Shown here: piece after piece, positions 33,962-43,933 of the stretch
Position numbering within the stretch: the stretch's first letter is position 1
How the letters are laid out: every line of letters starts with the position of its first letter
Assembly (NCBI RefSeq): GCF_020379485.1
Contig: NC_063436.1
Coordinates: 15,269,389-15,333,388 of the forward strand
Direction: 5' to 3'
DNA from: Brassica napus
Lineage: Eukaryota; Streptophyta; Magnoliopsida; Brassicales; Brassicaceae
DNA: 64,000 nt
Notes under the pieces: generated by a model
What the model was told of the DNA's origin: nothing
Seen by the model: only the letters and a program-made list of their open reading frames with translations
The model's database searches: none
Made by a program: the position numbers and the translations under genes

Positions 33962-36900
33962 CTAGTCATTGGGATCCCATTCTTCATCCTGGTCAAAAGC
34001 TGAAGCCACTTTACTTTTTGCAAACTCTTCTTCAGTTTCTGACTGTTCAGTGAGAAGGTCATGTTCATAATCAGGCTGATCACTATCATCAGTTTTACTC
34101 TTTTCCACCCCAGCTGATTTTATCCATTTAGGGCATTCATCTTCACCTCCATAGAGAAATCTACCATCATCACTTCGTATTTGTCTAGAATCCTCGAGGG
34201 GTGATGTTCTGCATGAGCATTCAGGAAGTGGATGCGAAAGAAACAACCGGGGTTTCGACAGCGTAGACTGCCTTATAAGCCCACTCTCACCCAAACTTGA
34301 GTTAAGATGTTTTCTCACATGAACTGTCCAGTTCCGGTTGGGATGGTACATGTCCTCACGTGTAATGTTGAAAAATTCTTGAATAACTTTCCTGGATAAG
34401 AATATCAGCAAACAGCCATTGTTTAAAATGCATTCATTAACTGTAGAGTAATTAGCTTTCTTACCTGTCTAGTCTATATGTTCGTGACGATGGTCTTTCA
34501 TAGAGCCTCTGGCCCATTACCAAACTTGAAAAATCAGGCAACCCACTACCATCGTTGTTGAAACCAGGGAAAAAGACATCAGCTTCGACAGACACAACAA
34601 AGTCAAGTGCGTCCCACAGTAACCTGTGTGCTAGATTCCTAAGATCCATGGGTGAAGGGGTTGGTTCTGTATCATTCTCTGTAAGCCAACCATACCACCC
34701 TTCTTTTTCGTGCTGGTAGATAGGTCTGTCTGGAGGAGGAGGGAGAGGTCTAGGCCGAGTACCTGCCTTGTTCCACTCTTCTTGGAGCTGCTTATCGCTT
34801 TTCCGAGGAGGCATTTCATACATGTTTTCTGGAAGAGGTGTCTCAGGACCAACCAATTCTGATAATTCCTCCGTGCTGCATAAAGAAGTTCGGTCCACTA
34901 AATTAGGGAACATGGCTCGCAGAGGGATCAAAACACGTTGGCCCCCAAACATTTCAGAACCAGCTAAGTATATAATGGCTTTCTGAGAGTATCCCAGTGC
35001 TTTCAGAAGGATTCCAACCTGCGAAATTCCAGTATAATAAACTCTTAGCATCACAAAAGCTAATGCAGTTCCATAAGAACAGGGGTAGGGAAACGATCCA
35101 ATTGGTGCATTAGAATGCAGCATAAGGGATGTTCAGGCTTGAAAACAGTGTGTTACATCGGAATTACACCTAAACGTAGAAACTTATGGAGCTGTATCCA
35201 TATCTATCTTCATTAGGGACTCCAAGAATTCAAACATATAGGGGCCACATGTTTCCAAGGCAGACTCAACTTTCACAAGACACCATATAAGCAATTTTAA
35301 CATCATTTGAGAAAGCTTTGGTTTCTACCTCTTCTGGCATGAGAGGACATAAGCCTTTGTCCCTGCGCACACGCGAGTCTACAATAAGTTCTTCTGAAAT
35401 AAACTTCTGCTTAATCATCTGAGCCCGCCGATACTGAATGAGTTCACTGTGAAGATCCTTTAAAGATTGAAACGAAGAGTAGAGTCAGAAACCGATTCCA
35501 CCGTTTAAAACTATTCTCCATGTAACTTGAGAACAAAGGTTAGAGGGGGAAAGTGTATCTGGTTGTTCTATCAAAGAATACAGATGGAGAAGGTTGAAAA
35601 AATTTACCTGGAAAAGCTCAGCACAGCCATGATATGCCAGTTTATCCCTCACTAAGCCAGGATGATAAGCTAGGAAGGGTTGACCTGATTTACGTAACCT
35701 GACAAAGGTAAAATACGTAGCTCAATTATGTCAAGTACGCACGGTTATTAGGGGTTGATAAACAAACGGTGACATAAGAAACAAAATGGGCAACCCCGGA
35801 CACTTATTACTGATACTTCCCAGCTATGTACTCCATGATTAAAGAAACAAAAGCGTAGCATGTAATGTTCTTTCTCTCCCTTAACAATCGAAAGCCATAA
35901 CTATCTCTTGTTTTCGTCCCTTTCGCCAACTAAAATTTAATTTGCAAGTATCACAAGTACCTGTCAACCATCTTCTTGCCAAGCACCTGGATTTCTGAAC
36001 GAAGCTGGAGGGCATGGAAGGCAACTCTACACCTTAGTCTTTGAAGTTCAAGCATTGAAGCAGGCAAATTTGACTGTAAACAAGGATAAAACGCATTGTT
36101 TAACTAATAGAATATCTTCTTACATTTAAATGTAGAATAAACAAGTGATGGTAGTTTTCAAGCAAAAAGTTATCTAGCGAAAGATCTCTACAAATTTCGA
36201 AGCTACTGCATACAAGCTATATACTCTAAGGGAGAGAAAAAAAAACACCAATTACCTGCAAGCATCCCCCGTCGTAGATGATCAATCCAATAACATTAGC
36301 TTTCTTTAACTTTGGCAATACATCCTCGAGGTAATAATTTGGCGATGCAGAGTTTTTGGGCTTAAAAAGAGGAAACTCGTTCCTTTTTCTTGCGGCTTTC
36401 AAGCTCTCAGGGAGGGCCTTCGCAATGATAACATCATTTTTAAGAAAGGATATAAACTGCTCCTCATCATAAAGATAGGAGAAACTCTTGAACTTGTTGC
36501 TGCACAGCATGTAAAAAAACACTAGAGTAAAGGGACGAGTCTGATACTGAGGCAAAGAAAGATGCTTTAACAGAGCATAGAGTTAGGCGTACCTGATGCC
36601 TTTGGAGCGAAGACTCTCTTGAAGCTCTGGAATGATAAGAGTAGCATTTAGAAGCCTGGATATGGTGACAAGATCACATATCTAGAAAATTTACGAAAAT
36701 GTTATGAACATAAATAACAAAAATAAAGATGAGCTTTAAACTATCAAGTCAAGTGATACATACAGAAGATCTGATCTTGTCAAATCCACCAAATATCTTT
36801 GCATAAATGAAGCCATTGTTTTTTGAACTGGGAGCTGCAAAAAGAAAGTGCCAAGAAAAAGTAAATCGATAGATTCCAAAGAAAAAATTTCACAAAAGAC

Positions 36901-37463
36901 CCCAATCCAAGAGGCTTTTCATGATAAAACAAGTATCAAACACAAGAAAGAACATCCACAATGGCTCTCACTGGTTTGGTGAAAAAAATAGAAAATAAAA
37001 CACTGCTGCAGATTAAACTCTCCAAGTTGATAAAAAAACACTGCTACATTTTAGAGACAGCAATGACCAATGCAGAACAGAACAGAAAACATGTGACAAA
37101 CAAAGTAACGACACGGTAGTAGTACCAGGATAACTAGTTCTTGGATTGGCATAAGGCTGCAAGGTCTCTAGTGCTTTGACAGGCCTCCATAAATGCTTAT
37201 TTCTAAAATCCTGTAAACACAGAGAAGACCAAACAAAAGTTCAAACGACACCCTTCAAACAGAAACCAAACTCAACTCGTTTTATTCTTTCTAACCTTTG
37301 CACCTAACAAAGAATCAAAATCTTGCCAGAGGGAATCTCTAGCATAAGAAGCCAACTGTACACCTGAAGACTTTGTAATCGAGAGATGAACAACGAGAGA
37401 TCCCACTGATAATATGAGCACCAAGAGCGCTATCCATTTTATCCTCGATCTGAACACCATCAT
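33962..37463 (-). CDS. EDA30: O-fucosyltransferase family protein EDA30
   Basis: Ten minus-strand exons: 37463-37296, 37210-37126, 36834-36764, 36681-36593, 36499-36256, 36073-35961, 35698-35608, 35457-35329, 35018-34465, 34391-33962. They sum to 657 residues. A short cytosolic N-terminus (MVFRSRIKW) is followed by one membrane anchor (IALLVLILSVGSLVVHLSI), the type II topology of Golgi glycosyltransferases. The GDP-fucose O-fucosyltransferase-like domain follows (IYAKIFGGFDKIR, AYHPGLVR, GSEMFGGQ). A proline-rich DRPIYQHEKEGWYGW segment and an acidic tail (TEEEFAKSKV...EEWDPND) close it. In Arabidopsis At3g03810 acts in the female gametophyte. Two ATGs (37463 and 37460) are possible starts. 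Confidence 0.94.
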
Positions 37464-38089
37464 CTCCCACCAGCTCGAAAAAATCGAGCTCCTTTCCTCT
37501 AATCAAACAGCCCTAAATCCAATACGACGAATTCAAGGCGAGATCCAGGTTCAATCGGGGAAGATTGGTCGCTGCAACAGCGACGCAATGCACGAGAAAA
37601 CGAAGAACCACGCTTAGGATCTGATCAGAGCGATGTGATTTCTCGAATCGAACTTTCCATGGGGAAGCAAAGCAAGCAAACAAACAACCTCGAGCGTGCG
37701 TGCAAGCAGGAAGAAGAAGTAGTTCGAATTAAATGAGAGTCAGATCGGGAGAGAGAGCTAGGAGACAACACACTGACACATTCCCAGAATTCGAAGCCAC
37801 CGAAACTAAAGTAGTTTCCTGCCAGAGATGTTGCTTTGATAACAGACAAAGAGTCTGTACATGATGAACATTCCTACTAACCGGGCTCTGATTTCGGTTT
37901 ACTATTCTCGGTTCAATCTACATACCAATTACCCAATCGTATCACTTAGACATTGTTCTCGGTTCAGGACTTACGATTTGAACCGATAATTAAACAACAA
38001 ACAAAATTTTTTTGCCGGTTCAATTACTCTGGTGGGAAGGTTTGTAAGGAACCGATATATTTTCCCTAATAACCAAAATATACCGGGTG
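37464..38089 (-). promoter_or_regulatory. Leader and upstream region of EDA30
   Basis: The GC-richer part 37464 to about 37850 looks like the 5' UTR. The rest (to 38089) is upstream DNA with CGGTTCAAT/CGGTTT-rich text and no gene. Confidence 0.4.
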
Positions 38090-38159
38090 TTACTTTGTTA
38101 AATCCACACGATGTGGTGGTTTATGTAGAAACCCGGTTTGGGTATTTATTTTGATAATG

Positions 38160-38400
38160 ATTCTCTGAGACTGTAGAAAAATATCTTTTGGATGATCAAA
38201 TCCAAACTCTTTTTCAGCTCTACTGAGAAAAATCTGAAAGGAAGGCTGGCTCAAATAATATGAGACTAACACAATATATCTCTGCTTCTTCTGGATCTCA
38301 CTGACGTACATCCCAAGAAACCCATTGGTGCTAAAGTTGCTTTACTGGTTCCTACTAAAGAGCCACCATGCAATCAGGATACAGGACTGCATGCAATATA
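38160..38400 (-). pseudogene. SAUR family auxin-responsive gene relic
   Basis: The minus strand reads (K)ATLAPMGFLG, then after a 1-nt frameshift YVSEIQKKQRYIVLVSYYLS and QPSFQIFLSRAEKEFGFDHP, the SAUR core. The normal continuation (MGGLTIPC...) is deleted and replaced by KDIFLQSQ. The N-terminal part contains stops. Arabidopsis carries a SAUR cluster (At3g03820-03850) just after EDA30, so this is a syntenic remnant. Confidence 0.82.
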
Positions 38401-38791
38401 TGTACCTAAAATTGTTTTTCTAATGAATGTAAAATTTTATTCCATCAGAAGTTTTGTACATTTAGTGCTTCTTTTATGTGCTTAAATGCTTAAAATCAAA
38501 ACAGAAAGTTAAGCTTGTGCTCCATGATCATGATTGCTCTTGTCGCGACCCAAACAAAGCGATTAACCCCTTCTCCAAATACTTGTGTCCCAACCCTTTT
38601 ACTGATAACAGTTTAAGCCTGACTGTCCTATCCACAAATTTGATGAGACAGCTCGCATGTTGTGGCTGTTCACCATGTCTCTCCATATCGCATGAACCGT
38701 TGCTTAAAAGGTATAGCGAAGTAGGAAAGTCATTGTGGGTTTGAGTGCTAAAATTGTTAATTACACCAAACTGGCATTCACATCCAAGTTT
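38401..38791. other. Intergenic DNA left of the CACTA element
   Basis: Open frames exist on both strands near 38490-38740 (for example minus-strand LIKFVDRTVRLKLLSVKGLG) but I recognise no family. Confidence 0.35.
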
Positions 38792-39164
38792 CTACACTAC
38801 AAGAAAACAGCGACATACTGAGGGAAAAAATCGTCGGTATGTCGTCGGAATAACGCTATTCCGACGACATACCGACGAAAAAAGTCTTCGGAAATAACTC
38901 CTCGGAATTTCATTTTTCCTCGGAAATTCCTCGGAAATTTCCGACGGAATTCCGAGGAAATGAATTTCCGAGGAAATTCCGAGGACCACAAGTTCGTCGG
39001 AATTTCCTCGGAATATTCCGAGGAAGATGTCGTCGGAATATTCCGAGGGATACACTTCCTCGGAATATTTCCAAAATTAAAAAAAAAAATATAAATTTAT
39101 TTTTTTAAATTGAAATTCGAAAATATAAAATTAAAATTGAAATAGAAAACATATTTAAAATACA

Positions 39165-39640
39165 AAAAATAATAAAATAGTTTTTATAAATAAAAAAATG
39201 TTTTATAAATACAAAATTAGTTATAATAAATATAAATATTTTTATAAATATGAAATCATCTTTTTATAAATACAAAATAGTTTTTATAAATACAAAAAAT
39301 AATAAAATAGTGTTTATAAATCAAAAAAATGTTTTATAAATACAAAATTAGTTTTAATAAAATATAAACATTTTTATAAATATGAAATCATCTTTTTATA
39401 AATACAAAATAGTTTTTATAAATACAAAAATAATAAAATAGTGTTTATAAATCAAAAAAATGTTTTATAAATACAAAATTAGTTTTAATAAATATAAATA
39501 TTTTTATAAATATGAAATCATCTTTTTATAAATACAAAATAGTTTTTATAAATACAAAAAATAATAAAATAGTGTTTATAAATAAAAAAAATGTTTTATA
39601 AATACAAAATTAGTTTTAATAAATATAAAATAGTATAAAA
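39165..39640. repeat. AT-rich tandem repeat inside the CACTA element
   Basis: About 3.5 units of ~128 bp, each containing AATAAAATAGT.TTTATAAAT, AAAATGTTTTATAAATAC and ATATGAAATCATCTTTTT. Confidence 0.85.
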
Positions 39641-40500
39641 ATTAAAAAAATAGTTTAAATAAATCCCAAAACAGTTAATAATTACAAAAAATAGTTTTAA
39701 AAATATTTAAAATGTTAAATAATTACAAAAAATAGTTTTCATAATATTAAAAATGTTTAATAAATATAGAAATTTATATTTTATATATAAAATACAAAAA
39801 ACGTTTTATAACCACAAAAAAATGATTTTAAATATTATATATATGATTTTTAATCTTAAAAAAAGTTTTATAGATTTTAAAAATGTTTAATAAATATATA
39901 AATGAATTTAAAATGCAAAAAATAGATTTTATATACAAAAAACGTTTTCAATATATATATATAATTACAAATTCGATTTTTATAACCACAAAATTAATAA
40001 AAACTAAAAAAAAAAATTCAAATCAAGTGAAATACATAATCAAACTCGATTTTACACAAATCTACCATTCACCCTAACAAAATCTATAAATCTCATTCCA
40101 AAATCATCAAATCTACTTAAAAACAATACAAATCTAACCTAAAAGAGTGGGATAGGGTTCATACATGAGGATTAGGGTGGAAATCGCGAGGGAGAAGAGA
40201 GAAAGCGCCGGAAATCGCAAGGGAGAAGAGAGGAGTCGACGAAATCGCAGGGGAAAGAGAGAGTGCGGCGGATAGAAATGGGGAAGAAGGTCGGGCTCGA
40301 CCTAATAAAATGAGGGGTCCGACGGAAATTATCCGTCGGAATTTCCTCGGAAATATTTACTATATCCGTCGGAATTTCCTCGGAAATCATTAATTCAATT
40401 TTCGCGAAATATTTGGCGGCTTGGTTTACCCGGTTAAATGAAAAAATTCCGAGGAACCAGGTTTCCTCGGAATTTCCTCGGAAAATTCCGAGGAAATTCT

Positions 40501-41360
40501 GAGGAACCAGGGTTTGGGGTTTCAAAACATCGATTATTTTCGCCGTATTTCATTTCTTATACAATTATAATGCATACCATTGAGGATTCTTTGTATATAT
40601 GATCATAAACCATGAAATAACAAAATTTCAAAAATAATTGTAAGTATTCCCTTTACCGTTTGTTAAAGTGTATAAGTGTTTCTCTTATGTTGTGTGGTTT
40701 TCGTTCATGCAATCGTAAAAGTGTTTGTTATTGGGTAAAACACCAAAGTTTGACTTCATAATCTGGTTAAGACACTTAATGAAGGTTATATACGTGTTAC
40801 TCAATCCGTAAAACGTTGTTTTTGGTTTAAAACCCCAAGTTCCTCGGAATTTCCTCGGAATTTTCCGAGGGAATTCCGAGGAAAACTCTATCTTCGTCGG
40901 AATTTCCTCGGAAAATTCCGAGGAAATTCCGAGGAACCAGGGTTTGGGGTTTCAAAACATCGATTATTTTCGCCGTATTTCATTTCTTATACAATTATAA
41001 TGCATACCATTGAGGATTCTTTGTATAGATGATCATAAACCATGAAATAACAAAATTTCAAAAATAATTGTAAGTATTCCCTTTACTGTTTGTTAAAGTG
41101 TATAAGTGTTTCTCTTATGTTGTGTGGTTTTCGTTCATGCAATCGTAAAAGTGTTTGTTATTGGGTAAAACACCAAAGTTTGACTTCATAATCTGGTTAA
41201 GACACTTAATGAAGGTTATATACGTGTTATTCAATCCGTAAAACGTTGTTTTCGGTTTAAAACCCCAAGTTCCTCGGAATTTCCTCGGAATTTTCCGAGG
41301 GAATTCCGAGGAAAACTCTATCTTCGTCGGAATTTCCTCGGAAAATTCCGAGGAAATTCT
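40501..41360. repeat. 430-bp near-identical tandem duplication inside the CACTA element
   Basis: 40501-40930 is repeated as 40931-41360 with only a handful of substitutions (for example TATATGATC/TAGATGATC and TTTTGGTTT/TTCGGTTT). Each copy joins a unique segment (GGTTTGGGGTTTCAAAAC... to GGTTTAAAACCCC) to a block of CCGAGGAA motifs. The high identity implies a recent event. Confidence 0.92.
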
Positions 41361-41730
41361 GAGGAAAAGGAATGTATAATCAAATCCCTAAATCGACAAG
41401 ATCTATTCCGAGGAAATTCCGAGGAAAACCTTTCTGTCCACGGAATTTCCTCGGAATTTTTAAAATCCCCCAACGGCTCTCTAACGTCTATAATATTTCC
41501 TCGGAATTCATCGGTTTTTTCCGAGGAATACTATTTTCCTCGGTATTCCGTCGGAATATTCCGACGAAATGAATTTTCCTCGGAATTCCGTCGGTATATT
41601 CCGAGGAAATTCCGAGGAAGCCAAATTTTGTGTTTCCTCGGAATTGCCTCGGAAATTCCTCGGTATATTCCGAGGAATTCATTTTCCGTCGGAACGTCCG
41701 TCAGAATACCGCTGTTTTCTTGTAGTGCTA

Positions 41731-42034
41731 CTCTCATATTCAAATCTATTTGTTAGACAGATGTCAAGATTTTAAATCTATTTTTTTAACTTGGTAATAT
41801 CAATTTGGTCTTATTATCTATTGCATTTGGATGCAGATATAGATTTTATTCTATTCAAATTGGTAATAATTTAATATGATTTTCTTCTATTAGCAGTTAC
41901 ATTGACCTTGACTTGATAAGTATTGACTGAAACGTTCGATACACCATTATATCTTCTCTAAAAACATCCACAAAAGCTAAGACATCCTCGGATACATCGA
42001 CACCTTTTGTAATATTATCCTCTACAGGAAAACA
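41731..42034 (+). promoter_or_regulatory. Upstream region of the cysteine-rich peptide gene
   Basis: About 300 bases lie between the CACTA end and the ATG. No clear TATA box is fixed and there is no other feature. The transposon is therefore immediately upstream of any promoter. Confidence 0.4.
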
Positions 42035-42354
42035 ATGGAGAAGCTATCAGTGAAGTTTGGTTTCATTGCTCTTTTAGCTGTTGCATGCGGTAAGTTTTGT
42101 TGTATGAAAAGAAATAAAAATGTTCTTCATATTTTTTTATATAATAACATATTAGTTTCGTTTTTGTAGTGATGATGAGTACTATGACAGTTCAAAATGT
42201 TGAGGCAAGTCGTTTGTTACCTGAGGAAGCTCCGGTGGTGCATTATGAAGCTTCGACGCAGGTTGTGAAGCCACAAGACTTTCACTGCAGGGAAGGGTGT
42301 CGTGTGAGCTGCATTCCCATTCAACTAGTTATTCGCTGTGTTTGTTTATGCTGA
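42035..42354 (+). CDS. Small secreted cysteine-rich peptide, unassigned family
   Basis: Two exons (42035-42089 and 42170-42354; donor GCG|GTAAG, acceptor TTGTAG) give 79 residues. Residues 1-31 are a signal peptide (KFGFIALLAVACVMM...VEA). The propeptide-like stretch SRLLPEEAPVVHYEAST precedes a C-terminal cysteine block: C58-x3-C62-x3-C66-x8-C75-x-C77-x-C79, ending on the last cysteine. A short first exon coding most of the signal peptide is common in plant defensin-like and other cysteine-rich peptide genes, but this spacing is not one I recognise. The gene sits between a CACTA element and a Mutator-like element inserted about 90 bases past the stop. Expression is unproven. Confidence 0.65.
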
Positions 42355-42443
42355 TTTTTTCAGATATGTTATATGTACTGGAATTAATAAAATATAATTT
42401 TACTAATAAAAAACTTATCTATTTGTTGTGTACATTAATCATT

Positions 42444-42790
42444 GAGAAATCGGCCAAAAAAACACTGAACTTTGCGGGAATTGCCAAAAGAAACCTGGAC
42501 ATATGGGCTAGCCAATAAAATCCTGAACTTTTGTTGACTTTTCGGGTTTATTAAGAAACTTACGATTGACTGACCAGATTAACACACCGTTAACCGAGTT
42601 AACTGTTAATTAAGCGGACGTTAATTTTGGGTGTTAAAGTATACGACGTCGTTTCATCACTTTGTCTGATTAAAGACAAACGACGTCGTTTATATAGCTG
42701 TGTTATTAAAAATATGGGTTTCCAACGGCTCGAACTCGTGTACTGGGGTTTAATGGTAGGGGTTTTTGCCACTGAGCTAGTGGACTTTGC
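42444..42790 (+). repeat. Left terminal inverted repeat of the MULE, with tRNA-like boxes
   Basis: It aligns with the reverse complement of 47035-47378. On the minus strand near 42720-42787 it carries TAGCTCAGTGG (exact Pol III A box) and GAGTTCGAGCC (near B box). It also contains two ACGACGTCGTTT palindromes. Promoter of the GRF gene is expected here. Confidence 0.85.
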
Positions 42791-42892
42791 AATGGATATA
42801 CGAACACAGTTTCTTTTATTCTCTTTGAATCCGACTTAAATGAATCAAAAAGAAACGACGGCGTTTTCTCCTCCGATTGGTATAAACCCTAA

Positions 42893-43548
42893 ATGGGCGA
42901 AATCATAAATCCAGTTCGCGATTCAAGCTCGATTCTCTTCGATCTCGTCCTTAAGAATCTCGATTCTCATCTCTCCTTCTTCGAGTATCGCATGATGAGT
43001 TCGGGTTGTGAGGATTCGTCTGTGAATACGATGGGAATTCGTGGTATCCCGGAGCAATGCGGCTGTGGTCGAAGAACTGGGATATACACATCAAAAACGA
43101 AGGTCAATCCAGGAAGAACTTTCTTTAGATGCCCAACGTTTCAAAATGTAAGTGTTTAATTTGATTGTGTTTAAGAAAAGAACATAAGATTCAATGGCTA
43201 GATGAAATTGTTTGATTGTGACTGTAGTCAGTGAGAAATTGTTTGAACATAAAGATTGTGTTCATGATTTGTGTCTAGGATCACTTGTATAAATGGCTAG
43301 ATGAAGCTGTCTACGAAGAGGTTCAAGATGCATTGCCAAAAATTGAGTGCTTTGCATCAGATGTTATGAAACTTAAAATGGAGATCGAAAGCATGAAAAC
43401 CGTGGAGGAAGAGTTGAAAGAAGATGTCAGGAAGGCGAGCAATGAACTTAAGAAGCTGAATGTGATCATGAAAGTGGGTTTTTCGGTGGTTTGTTTAGGC
43501 GGTGTGATATGTCTTGTAAGGCTATGTTTACCTAAGAACTCATGTTGA
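42893..43548 (+). CDS. GRF zinc-finger, coiled-coil and membrane-anchor protein carried by the MULE
   Basis: Exons 42893-43147 and 43279-43548 join in frame (CAAAAT|GTAAGT, TCTAG|GATCAC) for 174 residues. The GRF zinc finger reads CGCGRRTGIYTS, then NPGRTFFRCP and HLYKWLDEA. The usual fourth cysteine is replaced by a region with His, so metal binding may be altered. A helical, Glu/Lys-rich coiled coil (MKLKMEIESMKTVEEELKED) leads to a C-terminal hydrophobic segment (VGFSVVCLGGVICLVRLCL), so a tail-anchored protein is likely. In-frame ATGs at 42992/42995 are alternative starts and fit GRF family starts better. GRF fingers bind nucleic acids; a role in transposition is inferred only from location. 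Confidence 0.8.
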
Positions 43549-43933
43549 TCATGTTTGACAAAGCAGATGGGTTGTCTATGAATATCTACTAGGAGACTCT
43601 ATTTATGTAAGGCTATGTTTATGTAAGACTCATGGTTCATGTAAGGCTATGTTTTAAGACAATGTTTCAGTAATGTTTATGTTTTACTTCTTGATTGTTT
43701 ATAGAAGGACAAATGAACACACCAATGAACAGACCATCACGATAAACAACATGATGAAAACACAAAGATAATAACCGACACTATCTTCATTGAAAGTTTC
43801 AAATTAAAACAGCAGGAAGAGAAGAAAGAAAAAGGTAGTTCTTGTTCCAAAAGCATTCAGACAGAGACACTATCATAAATAACACACAACGAAAGCATTC
43901 AGACAGAGACCATCATAAACAACACACAAGCAT

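Larger units (their letters stand above)
38795..41727. mobile_element. Non-autonomous CACTA (En/Spm-like) transposon
   Basis: The termini are CACTACAAGAAAACAGC on the left and its reverse complement GCTGTTTTCTTGTAGTG on the right. They are flanked by the 3-bp duplication CTA (38792-38794 and 41728-41730). Both subterminal zones are packed with CCTCGGAATTTCCTCGG and CCGACGGAAT-type motifs in both orientations, the usual binding repeats of CACTA transposase accessory proteins. The interior (39070-40140) is AT-rich tandem sequence. No TNP1/TNP2 transposase is encoded; open frames rich in EFPRKF or EIPRNF are translations of the motif. Confidence 0.96.

Noticed and set aside
38478..38744. Open frames of ~80 codons on both strands
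   Set aside because: No recognisable similarity, no splice or start context; insufficient support.
38792..41775. Open frames with EFPRKFRGN or EIPRNF repeats
   Set aside because: They translate the CCGAGGAA motif arrays of the CACTA element and are not genes.
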